Positions 21,121 to 32,420 of a stretch of 64,000 nucleotides of DNA are shown one piece after another; within the stretch, counting starts at the first letter, position 1, and every line of letters begins with the position of its first letter. The notes under the pieces are model-generated. The model was not told the origin of the DNA. It was given only the letters and a program-made list of their open reading frames with translations, and did no database searches. A program made the translations under genes and the position numbers. Where the stretch lies: assembly GCF_963082655.1 (NCBI RefSeq), contig NC_081553.1, positions 206,818,935-206,882,934 on the forward strand, written 5' to 3'. Source of the stretch: Stomoxys calcitrans (lineage: Eukaryota > Arthropoda > Insecta > Diptera > Muscidae).

Positions 21121-21800
21121 CGTTTTGATATTTGAATATCACATAAAATTATTTATACTTTCTCACGCAAACAACAAGTACACTCCAGCTGTCTGTTTTT
21201 CCCTGGGTTTAAATGAAACAAAATTATTTATCCAAAACATTTGGCTTTATTTCCTTCCCTTATCTCTAAGACACGAATTTAACCAACAAAACGTGGAAAT
21301 ATTTCTCATTTTTCCACAAAATCTATTAAATAGAAGAATTTTGCTTGGTGTAAAAAGTTTTCATACTTCAGATATCCTCAGATATCTCAATGATAATAAA
21401 ATGTGGTTGCCCGAGCGGAAATTAAAACATATGTACTACTTATGCTTTAATATTTACGGAAATGTTGTACATGTACACACCCAACGCAACAACCAACCCT
21501 ACACATACGCATATCCATACCAGGCGGACAATATGAGACATTAAAGAGCGTGTGTTGATATGGAAATATGACAACATTTATATGTAAATGAAGGCCATGC
21601 CACAAAATCGAAGGTAATAAAACACAATAAACACCATTTTAGCAGAGAGAAGAAAATATATTTCATCCTTTAAGTGGAAACGATTTCGTTTTCACAACAA
21701 AGATGTTGCGAATTCAATAAAACGAGTTATGTGGCTTGAATTTCATATAAGGAACAACAATATGTGTATTCGTAAAGGCTTTATGCTGGGCAGAGCCATA
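21121..21800. other. AT-rich spacer
   Basis: An open frame of 139 codons at 21125-21544 (+) encodes a Leu/Phe/Asn/Tyr-rich peptide without motif. Its codons follow the local AT richness and no splice or regulatory context is evident. It is left as non-coding. Confidence 0.4.
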
Positions 21801-21802
21801 TA

Positions 21803-22039
21803 TTGGTTTGCCCAAAAAGTAATTGCGGATTTTTTAAAAGAAAGTAAATGCATTTTTAATAAAACTTAGAATGAACTTTAATCAAAAATACTTTTTTTAC
21901 ACTTTTTTTCTAAAGCAAGCTAAAAGTAATAGCTGACAACTGACAGAAGAAAGAATGCAATTAAAGAGTCACAAGCTGTGGAAAAATTTGTCTACGCCGA
22001 CTATATGAAAAATCCGCAATTACTTTTTGGGCAACCCAA
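21803..22039 (+). mobile_element. Mariner MITE, copy 2
   Basis: Ends TTGGTTTGCCCAAAAAG and CTTTTTGGGCAACCCAA, with TA at 21801-21802 and 22040-22041. One base differs from the usual TTGGGTTGCCC. Inserted in AT-rich spacer, not in a HINE. Confidence 0.9.
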
Positions 22040-22093
22040 TATTATATATCAACCATAGCATGAATATGCATTTTACAGTTTTTAGCAAACACC

Positions 22094-22163
22094 AAGTAAA
22101 AGCGTGCAAAGTTCGGCCGGGCCGAATCTTATATACCCTCCACCATGGATCGCATTTGTCGAG
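22094..22163 (-). mobile_element. Solo HINE 3' end
   Basis: AAGTAAAAGCGTGCAAAGTT, hairpin TTCGGCCGGGCCGAA at 22112-22126 and CTTATATACCCTCCACCATGG form a type 1 3' terminus on the minus strand. It is cut at about 22163 and joined to an array of a different kind in the other orientation. Confidence 0.8.
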
Positions 22164-22882
22164 TTCTTTTCCCGGCATCTTTGATTGTGTCATGAATTAA
22201 GGCCCATTTCCCTTTAGGACGCTTAGTTTAGGAGATACAGCAAATTTTAAATTTTCATAGTGAAATTTCAATTGTTGATGGATTTTCGGTGCATAATTGA
22301 TGGTGTCACTAATTAAGGCCCATTTCCCTCTAGGACGCTTAGTTTAGGAGATACAGCCAATTTAAAGTTTCCATAGTGAAATTTTGATTTTTGATGGATT
22401 TTCGATTCATTTTTGAAATTTTTGATGGTGCTACGAATTAAGGCCCATTTCCCTCTAGGACGTTTAGTTTAGGAGATACAGTCAATTTAAAGTTTTCATA
22501 GTGAAATTTCGATTTTTATTGGAATTTTTTAAAATTTTTTTAAATTTTGATGGTGTTACGAATTAAGGCCCATTTCCCTCTGAGACGCTTAGTTTAGGAG
22601 ATACCGGCAAATCAAAGTTTCATTGAAATTTAGTCTTTTGAAAATTTTGACAGGCGCATTTAGTACCCCGATCTGGCGATTAAGTGGTCATAACCTCACA
22701 AAATCCTCAATTTTAAGCCAATTTTGTTGAAATTTAAAACTGAAAATGATCCAATCTGGATCATATTTGCTTAAAACTTTAGATATATTAGAGTTATAGT
22801 AACACAGGGTAAACATTTTATTCATGGGGGGGGGGGGGGTATTTAAAGTTCCGCACGGCCCAACTTAATGCTTGTCTACTTG
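22164..22882 (+). mobile_element. HINE-ended element with GGCCCATTTCCCTC core
   Basis: Four units of 116-125 bp carry AAGGCCCATTTCCCTCTAGG and CTTAGTTTAGGAGATACAG (GGCC at 22201, 22317, 22442, 22567). A tail follows with a 13-nt G run (22828-22840) and a decayed + strand 3' end (TTCCGCACGGCCCAAC, then CTACTTGTT at about 22882). The same core sits behind a HINE 5' end at 25600. Confidence 0.7.
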
Positions 22883-23890
22883 TTCCTAATCAAATATAAT
22901 TTCACTTAAGTGAAGGAAATTATTTTTCGCCCTTGAAACTCCCCACGCCATTTATTATCAAGATAAAATTAATTATATGGAATTTCCTATACTTGGGAAT
23001 GCATTTTTAAATATGTGTTTCTATAGGAACCATATCGGGTCTACATCAACATTAAACTTGAATAGCAATTCTTGACAGAGACAGTCATTAAATGTGACGA
23101 TTATGAGTATTAGTTGACTATTATCATAAAAGCATGTGAAATGCATGATTCCATGTAAAACCAAAAACGACGTACATTGGTTCATGTGAAGGAAATGTTC
23201 AAGGAATACCACAAAAAAGAAGAAGATATTGCAGTTAACTCAAGTTAAAGGGCCATTTGTAAAGTAATGATCTACACGTGTTAATTGAATCTGAGCTTTA
23301 TGAGAGTAGGGGAAAATTTACACGTTTTCCATAGAAATATTTTCATCATGCACACAATTGTGTGATATATTTCATTAGGCTTTATTACAATTCTGTGGCC
23401 ATAAATGTGCATACAATGCGTAAATTGCAAAATGATGTTGAACATCATGGAGAGGAATTCTTTATACAGAATTCTAGACATAAATACCAAATGCGAATGA
23501 AGATTTGTAATGGATATTATCATAGACTATCATTAGTTTAAGGAAACCACAATAGATAGGCGGAAAGAGTGAGAGAGAGAGTGGGAATGTGACTTATGAA
23601 TTATGTCATAAATGAAGGACTACAGATATTCGTCATGTAAGCATAGAATGCCAATTCATTCAACCCTAAATTATTTATGCTGAATGGTTAGAAAAATATC
23701 CAAAAGCATAAACAGCTCAACAAACAAAAAGGAAATCTAACTCGAGAAAGATAATTGGTATTGTAATTAGTGTTTCACTTGTATAGTTTAAGTGATGCTT
23801 GATCAAGGTGATAGGCCGACTATTTTGGTCTACAGGTACGATTTTTATGTCATGGGCATTAAACTGTACTATTCTGTGCTAAATAGGAGT
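22883..23890. other. Spacer with no recognised gene
   Basis: AT-rich. Open frames at 23021-23212 and 23281-23523 (-) have no motifs. A GAGAGAGAGAG stretch lies near 23570-23582. No repeat family recognised. Confidence 0.5.
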
Positions 23891-23896
23891 GAAATA

Positions 23897-25588
23897 CCAA
23901 CAAGTAAAAGCGTGCTAAGTTCGGCCGGGCCGAATCTTATATACCCTCCACCATGGATCGCATTTGTCGAGTTCTTTTCTCGGCATCTCTTCTTAGGCTA
24001 AAAAGGATATAAGAAAAGAGTTGCTTTGCTATTAAAACGATATCAAGATATGGTCCGGTTCGGAGCACAATTAAATTATATGTTGGAGACCTGTGTAAAA
24101 TTTCAGCCAATTCGTATAAGAATTGCGCCCATTGGGGCTCACGAAGTAAAATAGAGAGAACGATTTATATGGGATCTGTATCGGGCTATAGACCGATTCA
24201 GACCATTATAAACACGTTTGTTGATGGTCATGAGAGGATCCATCGTACAAAATTTCAGGCATATCGGATAATAATTGCGACCTCTAGGGGTCAAGAAGTC
24301 AAGATCCCAGATCGGTTTATATGGCAGCTATATCAGGTTATGAACCGATTTGAATCTTATTTGACACAGTTGTTGAAAGTAAAAATAAAATACGTCATGC
24401 AAAATTTCAGCCAAATCGGATAGGAATTGCGCCCTCTAGAAGCTCAAGAAGTCAAATCCCCAGATCTGTTTATATGACAGCTATATCAGGTTATGGACCG
24501 TTATTCAAGGTTATTCAACCATACTTGGCACAGTTGTTGGATATCATAACGAAATACTTCGTGCAAAAATTCATTCAAATCGGATAAGAATTGAGGCTCA
24601 AGAAGTCAAGACCCAAGATCGGTTTATATGGCAGCTATATCAGGTTCTTTACCGATTCGAACTATACTTGGCACAGTTGTTGGGTATCCGATTTGGTTGT
24701 TGGGTAGCATAACAAAACACGTCGTGCGAAATTCCATTTCATTCGGATAAGAATTGCGCACTCTAGAAGCTCAAGAAGTCAAGACCCAAGATCGGTTTAT
24801 ATGGCAGCTATATCAGGTTATGAACCGATTTGAACCATACTTGGCACAGTTGTTGGATATAATAACAAAACACGTCGTGCAAAATTTTATTCCAATCGGA
24901 TAAGAATTGCGCACGCTAGAGGCTCAAGAAGTCAAGACCCAAGATCGGTTTATATGGCAGCTATATCAGGTTCTTTACCGATTCGAACTATACTTGGCAC
25001 AGTTGTTGGGTATCCGATTTGGTTGTTGGGTAGCATAACAAAACACGTCGTGCGAAATTCCATTTCAATCGGATAAGAATTGCGCACTCTAGAAGCTCAA
25101 GAAGTCAAGACCCAAAATCGGTTTATATGGCAGCTATATCAGGTTATTGACCGATTTGAACTATACCTGGCACAGTTGTTGGATATCATAGCAAAACACG
25201 TCATGCAAAATTTCATCCCAATCGGATAAGAATTGCGCACTCTAGAGGCTCAAGAAGTCAAGACCCAAGATCGGTTTATATGGCAGCTATATCAAAACAT
25301 GGACCGATATGGCCCATTTACAATACCAACCGACCTACACTAATAAAAAGTATATGTGCAAAATTTCAAGCGGCTAGCTTTACTCCTTCGGAAGTTAGCG
25401 TGCTTTCGACAGACAGACGGACGGACGGACGGACGGACAGACGGACGGACATGGCTAGATCGACATAAAATGTCACGAAGATCAAGAATATATATACTTT
25501 ATGGGGTCTCAGACGAATATTTCGAGTAGTTACAAACAGAATGACGAAATTAGTATACCCCCCATCTTATGGTGGAGGGTATAAAAAT
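23897..25588 (-). mobile_element. HINE type 1, complete, with dimeric array
   Basis: The left edge holds the 3' end: AACAAGTAAAAGCGTGC, hairpin TTCGGCCGGGCCGAA (23920-23934) and ATACCCTCCACCATGG. The right edge holds the 5' end: CATCTTATGGTGGAGGGTATA to 25588. Monomer starts (GATCGGTTTATATGG) at 24617, 24790, 24943, 25116 and 25269 give spacings 173, 153, 173, 153: a two-unit higher-order repeat of 326 bp. The long unit carries an extra 20 bp (..GGTATCCGATTTGGTTGTTG..). The microsatellite is at 25409-25450. Confidence 0.85.
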
Positions 25589-25599
25589 GTAACTTGTTT

Positions 25600-27243
25600 G
25601 CTTTTTATAACCACCACCATTGGATGGGGGTATACTAATCTAGTCATTCCGTTTGTAACACCTCGAAATATTCGTCTAAGATACCATTAAGTGTCACGAA
25701 TTTAAACCCATTTCCCTCTAGGACGCTTAGTTTAGGAGATACAGCCAATTTAAAGTTTTCATAGTGAAATTTCGATTTTTCATGAATTTTTGGAAGGTGT
25801 CACGAACTAAGGTCCATTTCCCTCTAGGGCGCTTAGTTTAGTAGATACAGCCTATTTAAAGTTTTCATAGTGAGATTTACATTTTTGATGGATTTTTTGT
25901 GGATTTTTGAAAATTCAATGGAGTAACGAATTAAGGCCCATTTCCCTCTAGGGCGCTTAGTTTAGGAGATAAAGCCAATTTAAAGTTTTCATAGTGATTT
26001 TCCGATTGATTTCCGGTGAATTTACGTTTTTTAATGGATTTTTGAAAAAATTTTAAAATTTTAATGGTGTCACGAATTTAGACCCATTTCCCTCTAGGGC
26101 GCTTAGTTTAGGAGATACATCCAATTTAAAGTTTTTATAGTGAAATTTCGATTTTTAGTGGATTTTTGAAATTTTGATGGTGTCACGAATTGAGGCCCAT
26201 TTCCCTCTTGGACGCATAGTTTAGGAGATACAGCCAATTTAAAGTTTTCACAGTGAAATTTCGATTTTTGATGAATTTTTGGAAGGTGTCACGAACTAAG
26301 GCCTATTTGCTTCTAGGACGCTTAGTTTAGGAGATAAGCCAATTTAAAGTTTTCTTGGTGAAATTTAGATTTTTAATGGATTTTTGAAAAAAATTTTAAT
26401 TATTGATGGTGCCACGAATTAAGGTCCATTTCATTCGAGGACGCTTAGTTTAGGAGATACAGCCAATTTAAAGTTTTCACAGTGAAATTTCGATTTTTGA
26501 TGGATATCCGGTGAATTTTTGAAATTTTGATGGTATCACGAATTAAGGCCCATTTACCTCTAGGACGTTTAGTTAAGGAGATACAGCCAATTTAAAGTTA
26601 TCACAGTGAAATTTCGATTTTTGATGGATTTCCGGTGAATTTTTGAAATTTTGATGGTGTCACGAATTAAGGCCCACTTCCCTCTAGGACGCTTAGTTTA
26701 GGAGATACAGCCAATTTAAAGTTTTCATAGTGAAACTTTGATTTTTTATAGATGTTTGGTAAATTTTTTATTGGTGTTACGAATTAAGGCCCATTTCCCA
26801 CTAGGACGCTTAGTTTAGGAGATACAGTCATTGGGAATTGCAAATGGCTCAAATCGGCTCAGATTTAGATATAGCTACCATATAACCCATCTCCCGATTT
26901 GACTTCTTGAGCCGCTGGAAGTCGCAAGTGTTGCCCAATTTGGCTGACATTTTGCATGTAGTGGTCTTTTATGACTTCCAATAACAGTGGTACGTACTGT
27001 CCGAATCGGTCTATAACCTGATATAGTTGGCATATAAACCGATTTCCCAATTAAAATTCTTGAACCCTTACAAGCAGCAATTTTTGTCCGATTTGGCTGA
27101 AATTTTGCATGTGATGTTCTGTTATGACCAACACAACAACTGTGCCTAGAACGATCTAAATCGGTGTAAAACCTGAAATAGCTCCGATATAAACCGATGT
27201 TCCTATTTGACTTCTTGAGCCCTAACAAGCGGCAATTTTTGTC
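25600..27243 (+). mobile_element. HINE with swapped core, 5' end to LINE insertion
   Basis: The 5' end reads TATAACCACCACCATTGGATG, then GGGTATACTAATCTAGTCATTCC. The usual GTCY microsatellite is missing. About ten units of 106-146 bp with GGCCCATTTCCCTCTAGG and TTTAGGAGATACAG.CAATTT follow (25709-26830). From 26840 the sequence changes to three ordinary HINE monomers (CCATATAACCCATCTCCCG.., GGCATATAAACCGATTTCCC). LINE E starts at 27244, so the 3' end is missing. Confidence 0.7.
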
Positions 27244-27327
27244 CGACGGATTTATCCCGGCGCTGCTTTAGGAATTCCTTGGCGTCACTCTGCCCTAGCT
27301 TAAGCGGATCTTCCGCGAGAGCCTGAC

Positions 27328-27902
27328 ATGGTCCTACATAAGGAGGGCATGGAGGGACGTCAAGATGGAAGAATTAACCTCAGAACTACGAAGGATTATA
27401 GGCCTATTAGTCTGTCATTGTTTTTGCTGAAAAAACTGGAAAGGCTGATTGACCTAAGGGTGAGAGGGGGACTGACGCCGGAAAATTTCAGTGGGGCACA
27501 ACACGCATACCTCAAAGGCAGGTTGGTGGAGATGGCCCTTCACAAGGTATTGCAGGAGGTCGACACGTCTCTCCGATAGAAGGAGTACACTTTGGTGGCC
27601 TTCTTGGATATTGGGGGGGGGGCATCAATAATGTGGGGAGAGGGGCGATAGTAGCCGCACAGGACTGCTCGGAGATTCACCCCTCAATCACCCAGTGGAC
27701 CAATAATATGCTTTACGGCAGGATGATAAATGCGAACCTGGGAGATAGTGTGGTCAGAAGGCGGGTGACCAGAGGAACACCTCAAGGAGAGGTATTCTCG
27801 CCGATTCTAAGGAACTTCATGATTAATGAATTCCAGATGGATCTCGGTGGGGACGGTACGAGGATTCTCGCTTATGCAAACGACGTCGTACTGCTGGTAT
27901 GA
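27328..27902 (+). pseudogene. RT of LINE E, active site changed
   Basis: Two open frames (27328-27579 and 27633-27902) give RTTKDYRPISLSLFLL, TPENFSGAQHAYLKGRLVEM, then RVTRGTPQGEVFSPIL and ILAYANDVV. RT needs two adjacent aspartates at YADD; here the first is Asn (YAND), which would abolish catalysis. A frameshift at the poly-G run separates the two frames. Confidence 0.8.
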
Positions 27903-28257
27903 GGCAGGTTTCTGTCGACGATCAGAGAGATCATGGGAGGATCACCAGAAAGGGGTTGAGAACCAACCCAGGGAAGACGCAGCTGGTGCTCTTCACCCGT
28001 AAATATAAATTACCGAAGTTCAGACCCCCTTCTTGGGGTCACTCTGCAGCTGTCGGAAGAGGCGAAGGCAAAGTCCTCGATTCGAAACTGTCCTGGAAGA
28101 GGAAAACCGAGAAAAGAAGCCGTAAGGCCCTGTGCGCTTTTTAATCCTGCAGGATGATGTTCGGTAGAAAATGCGGGTAACTCCCAAGATGATATATCCA
28201 TCCGTATACATCCCATAATACGGTACTGAGACCAATACTGGCCTATGGACCACTGGT

Positions 28258-29225
28258 ATGGTGAAATGCCGTAAAGAAGAGGACTCAAGCGAGGTAGTTC
28301 GGGAAGGTCCAGAGACTGGCCTTCGTGGGGATAATAGGCAGGCCTGGAGGCGATGCTGGATATGCAGCCCATTGGGGCCTATATTTGGAGAGGGCCTGAG
28401 AGACCTCGGCGTGCTGAAGGGGATGGTTGCCGCCACAGTTCTGGATGTTATGGATGCGGAGGGTAGACTAAGGAGGATCTCCGACTACCTGGCACCAATG
28501 CCGGCTGGAGTAAGGGCATTCGCGTTTCGATTTCCTAAGAGGGATGAATGGAGGGCGAATGCTGTACTCGAGGAGGATGAGACCTCGATCTACATAGATG
28601 GCTCAAGGGTGGAGTCAGGAACTGGATTGGGGGTCTGATGCACTTAATATCAGAATGTCTCTGAGATTGCCGGACGAGTGTACGGTCGTTCAGGCAGAGG
28701 TTTGTGCCATTGCAGTGGCCGCAAGTGAAATTCTGGTAAGGGATTTATCGCCCTTGAAAATCAGAATTTATGTGGACAGTATGGCTGCGCTCAAGGCCAT
28801 AAGGTCGAGGATGGCGAGGTCGAGATGCGTGGCGGATTGTTTGGAGTCCCTGGATAGGCTCCGAGCACACTATGTGATGCTGACATGGGTTACTGGGCAT
28901 GAGAGGGCGGACGATTCCGCCAGGAGGGGTTGGTCTGCGCCGGGTGGAGCTACTGAACACCGTAGATGAAATGGCCAGGGAGGCGTCGGTGGCGAGGTGG
29001 GACTCGGTAGATGGTGGCCGTACTGCGAAGGCGTTATGGCCGGTCATCGAGCGGAGGAGGACGAGGGAGTTGCTGGTGTTCGATAAGAGGTCGATAAGTA
29101 CCTTGATAGGGGTCACAACCGGACAGTGTGCCATAGATCGCATGACGGGATACCTTACAATGACTTTTGTAGGAGTGGTCTCGATGACAATGAAGAGGAG
29201 ATTGAGCACTTGTTGTGTTCTTGTC
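28258..29225 (+). pseudogene. RT connection, RNase H and C-terminus of LINE E
   Basis: The frame at 28258-28638 covers RIRRISDYLAPMPAGVRAFA-like connection and the first RNase H strand (ETSIYIDGSRVESGTGLG). After a shift, 28598-28969 covers QAEVCAIAVAASEILV, YVDSMAALKAI and GHERADDSARRG. The catalytic D, E, D and D positions are retained, split over two frames. The HLLCSCPG motif near 29200 is the C-terminal Cys/His segment. Confidence 0.75.
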
Positions 29226-29654
29226 CGGGTCTTCTTGTCTCCTTTCTGGGGAGCCGTTGCTTCTGCGATCTGGGTGAAATTGCGTAGGTACCTCTGGTAG
29301 GTCTCCTAAGATTTGTTGAAGGAACTGGATGGGTCCGACGCGGGATGCCATCTGGCGTAGGTACATCCGTCCTTGCGTGGGGATGGGCGTTTCTTCACTA
29401 CTGTATTTCTTTTATTCGTGTATAACCTCGAGTCTAAGGTCTCACATCTTCTTTCTCTTGTCTTTCTTTTTGGGGTACCACAATGGGCCAGACTGGCCTC
29501 CGAGTTAACTCATCTTTGGTGGGCAAACTACTCAACCTAACATAACCTAGCCAAGAAACCAGTCTAGCAGACGCAGCTTGTATACATTATCAGAGTCTGG
29601 CGACTTAGAGGAGTCGAAACATCTTCCAAAGGATTTTCGGCTAGGACACAATTT

Positions 29655-30035
29655 TCTCCATAACCTCCGACGAATGCATACCAGTGACAACGTCTTCTGG
29701 CGCCACATTTTCCGTTGGAGAATTTATGGACCAGTTTGCGTTAACGGAGAACATAGGCGACGTATGAACCAATAGCATAGTTAGACGCATCAAAATACTA
29801 CGGCTGCGTTGGCTAGGTCATGTTGTCAGAATGGATGAAGAAGCTCCAGCAAAGAAGTCTTTTGAAGGCAAACACGGTGGTATACGCAAACCGGGAAGAC
29901 CAAAAGCCCGATGGAAAGATCAAGTTGTGGGAGACACCTCGAAACTTGGTGTCAGAGATTTTAGAATGAGTGCAGAAGATCGAGGCGCTTGGAACGCTAT
30001 TCTACGTTCGGCTAGTGGAACAAATATTCTGTCAT
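29655..30035 (+). pseudogene. RTE-type LINE ORF2 C-terminus
   Basis: Two frames give IYGPVCVNGEHRRRMN (29720-29770) and, at 29805-30035, RLRWLGHVVRMDEEAPAKKS, GRPKARWKDQVVGDT and RMSAEDRGAWNAILRSA to a natural stop. The RLRWLGHVxRM...GRPxxRWxDQV pattern is the conserved end of RTE/BovB-like reverse transcriptases of insects, different from the RNase H LINEs nearby. Only this C-terminal piece remains. The copy directly follows LINE E. Confidence 0.75.
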
Positions 30036-30059
30036 AGCCAGAAAGTATATATCAGCGTG

Positions 30060-30310
30060 TAGTTGTAGTGTTTCCCCACTAGACATTGTCCATACATTGT
30101 CTGACTTCTGAATATACCCCACCGTAATAGGGCTCGAGGATAGAATCTTCCTTAGCCTAGAAGCCCCAGATGTTTCCTCCGCGGAGCTGCAGTTTTTCCC
30201 CACAAGACATTGTCCATTCATTGTCTGACTTTTGAATTTTATCCCACCGTAATAGGTCTCGAGGATAGAATCTTCCTTAGCCTAGAAGCCTCAGAATTCT
30301 ACCCAGGATT
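30060..30310 (-). pseudogene. LINE pre-RT linker, tandemly duplicated
   Basis: The minus strand gives EETSGASRLRKILSSSPITV, then KSDNVWTMSSGETLQL, matching the linker of LINE D (SEASRLRKLLLKD..). The unit of 124 bp is repeated: AGACATTGTCCAT at 30081 and 30205, and GAGGATAGAATCTTCCTTAGC at about 30133 and 30257. Confidence 0.65.
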
Positions 30311-30340
30311 TGTTCTGAGCCTTTGTCAGCTCGCCCTTAT

Positions 30341-32150
30341 TTTTATACCCACCACCGAAGGATGGGGGTATATTCATTTTGTCATTCCGTTTGCAACACA
30401 TCGAAATATCCATTTCCGACCCTATAAAGTATATATATTCTTGTTCAGCGTAAAAATCTAAGACGATCTAGACATGTCCCTCCGTCTGTCCGTCTGTCTG
30501 TTGAAATCACGCTACAGCCTTTAAAAATAGAGATATTGAGCTGAAATTTAGCACAGATTCTTTTTTTGTCCATAAGCAGGTTAAGTTCGAAGATGGGCTA
30601 TATCGGACTATATCTTGATATAGCCCCCATATAGACCGATCCGCCGATTTAGGGTCTTAGGCCCATAAAAGCCACATTTATTATCCGATTTTGTTGAAAT
30701 TTGGGAGAGTGAGTTGTGTTAGGCCCTTCGACATCCTTCGTCAATTTGGCTCAGATCGGTCCAGATTTGGATATAGCTGCCATATAAACCGATCCTCCGA
30801 TTTAGGGTCTAAGGCCCATGAAAGCCACATTTATTATCCGATTTCGCTGAAATTTGGGACAGTGAGTTGTGTTAGGCCTTTAGGCATCCTTCGTTAAATT
30901 GGCCCAGATCGGTTCAGATTTGGATATAGCTGCCATATAGACCGATCCTCCGGTTAAGGGTCTTAGGCCCACAAAAGCCACATTTATTATGCGATTTTGA
31001 TAAAATTCGGGACAGTGAATTGTGTAAGGCCCATCGACATCCTTCGTCAATTTGGCTCAGATCGGTCCAGATTTGGATATAGCTGCCATATAGACCGATC
31101 CTCCGATTTAGGGTCTAAGGCCCATGAAAGCCACATTTATTATCCGATTTCGCTGAAATTTGGGACAGTGAGTTGTGTTAAGCCTTTAGGCATCCTTCGT
31201 CAATTTGGCTCAGATCGGTCCAGATTTGGATATAGCTGCCATATAGACCGATCCTCCGATAAAAGCCACATTTATTGTCTGATTTTGTTGAAATTTGTGA
31301 CAGTGAGTTGTGTTAGGTCCTTCGACATATTTCTTCAATTTGGTCCAGATCGGTTCAGATTTGGATATAGCTGCCATATAGACCGATTTCTTGATTTATG
31401 GTTTTGGGCCCAAAAAATGCTCATTTATTATCCGATGTCGCCAAAATTTGGGACAGTGTGTTATGTTAAGCCCCTTGACATACTTCTGCAATATCGCACA
31501 GATCGGTCCAGATTTGGATATAGCTGCCATATAGACCGATTTCTCGATTTTGGGGCCATAAAAGACGCATTTATTGTCCGATGTCGCTGAAATTTGCGAC
31601 AGTGAGTTTGGTTAGGCTCTTCGACGCACTTCTTCAATTTTGCCCAGATCGGTCCAGATTTGAATATAGCTGCCATATAAATCGATCTCTCGATTTAAGG
31701 TTTTGGGCCCATAAAAGAGGCATTAATTGTCCGATTTCGCCAAAAATTTATGACAGTGCTTTGTGTTAGGCTCTTCGACATTTTTATGCAACTTGGCCCA
31801 AATCGGTTCAGATTTGGATATATCTGCCATGTAGACCGATATCTCGATTTAAAGTCTTGGCCGCATAAAAGGCGCATTTATAATCCGATTTCACTGAAAT
31901 TTGACACAGTGTCTTATGTTAGGCTTTTCGGCATCCGTGTCGTATATAGTTCAGATCGGTTTATTATTAGATATAGCTAGTGTCCTTATTAGTATTTGGT
32001 CCAAATCGGAACATATTTTGATGAAACTGATATTGGACATAATGTATGAAATTTTCACCGAATTTAGATGAAAGGTGGTTTATATATATACCCGAGGTGG
32101 TGGGTATTCAAACTTCGGCCCGGCCGAACTTAACGCCTTTTTACTTGTTT
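30341..32150 (+). mobile_element. HINE type 2, complete
   Basis: 5' end TTTTATACCCACCACCGAAGG; 3' end CCGAGGTGGTGGGTATTCAAAC, hairpin TTCGGCCCGGCCGAA (32114-32128) and TTTTTACTTGTTT. Monomer phase marker CCGATCC(T/G)CCGAT at 30638, 30791, 30944, 31097 and 31250 is exactly 153 bp apart; later units are 135-154 bp. The 197-codon open frame at 30997-31590 is an artefact of 153 being divisible by three in a stop-poor frame. Nearly identical at its 5' end to 63453-64000. Confidence 0.88.
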
Positions 32151-32156
32151 TTAGCT

Positions 32157-32420
32157 CAGCTTTACAGGTGTCCCAAGCGTTTGGTGCTCTTGTGGCTTTC
32201 GACCTGTTGAAGAGTTTTGTTGCAGTCCATCCTTAGACCAACCAATTCTGGGGTCCACCATGGCGTTCGCCATTTGCCCCTTGGCTTGGCTATAGGACAT
32301 GCTGTCACAAGCGAGTCATTCAGGGCCTACGTGATCCGCTTGACCATTATGTTGGTATACTCCGCGCTTAAGTTACAATTCCTCAAGTGGAAAATCATAT
32401 TATTTGCCCTCAAGGGAATA
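32157..32420 (-). pseudogene. LINE endonuclease-RT linker fragment
   Basis: The minus strand reads DSLVTACPIAKPRGKWRTPW, then WTPELVGLRMDCNKTLQQ. The PWWxxEL.xLR motif is conserved in I/Jockey LINEs between endonuclease and RT. One short piece, lightly decayed, immediately beside a complete HINE. Confidence 0.55.

Larger units (their letters stand above)
27244..29552 (+). mobile_element. LINE E: group 2 LINE, RT to 3' end
   Basis: Starts inside the first RT motif (DGFIPALL), so endonuclease is absent. Pieces in order: TTKDYRPISLSLFLLKKLERL with TPENFSG (27380-27490), the palm ending ILAYANDVVLLV (27870-27900), the thumb (28150-28400), RNase H starting YIDGSRVESGTGLG (28590), and a C-terminal CRSGLDDNEEEIEHLLCSCP (29170-29225). 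The 3' end reads CAACCTAACATAACCTAG near 29532-29552. It is close kin of LINE D. An 11-nt G run at about 27615 replaces the FLDIEGAFNNV region. Confidence 0.8.

Noticed and set aside
21125..21544. 139-codon open frame
   Set aside because: AT-driven Leu/Phe/Tyr/Asn composition, no motif, no splice or regulatory context, isolated among repeats.
30997..31590. 197-codon open frame with repeated CHIDRSSDLGSKAH-like units
   Set aside because: It reads through the 153-bp HINE monomers. Since 153 is divisible by three, any stop-free frame repeats. The frame breaks wherever a unit has an indel.
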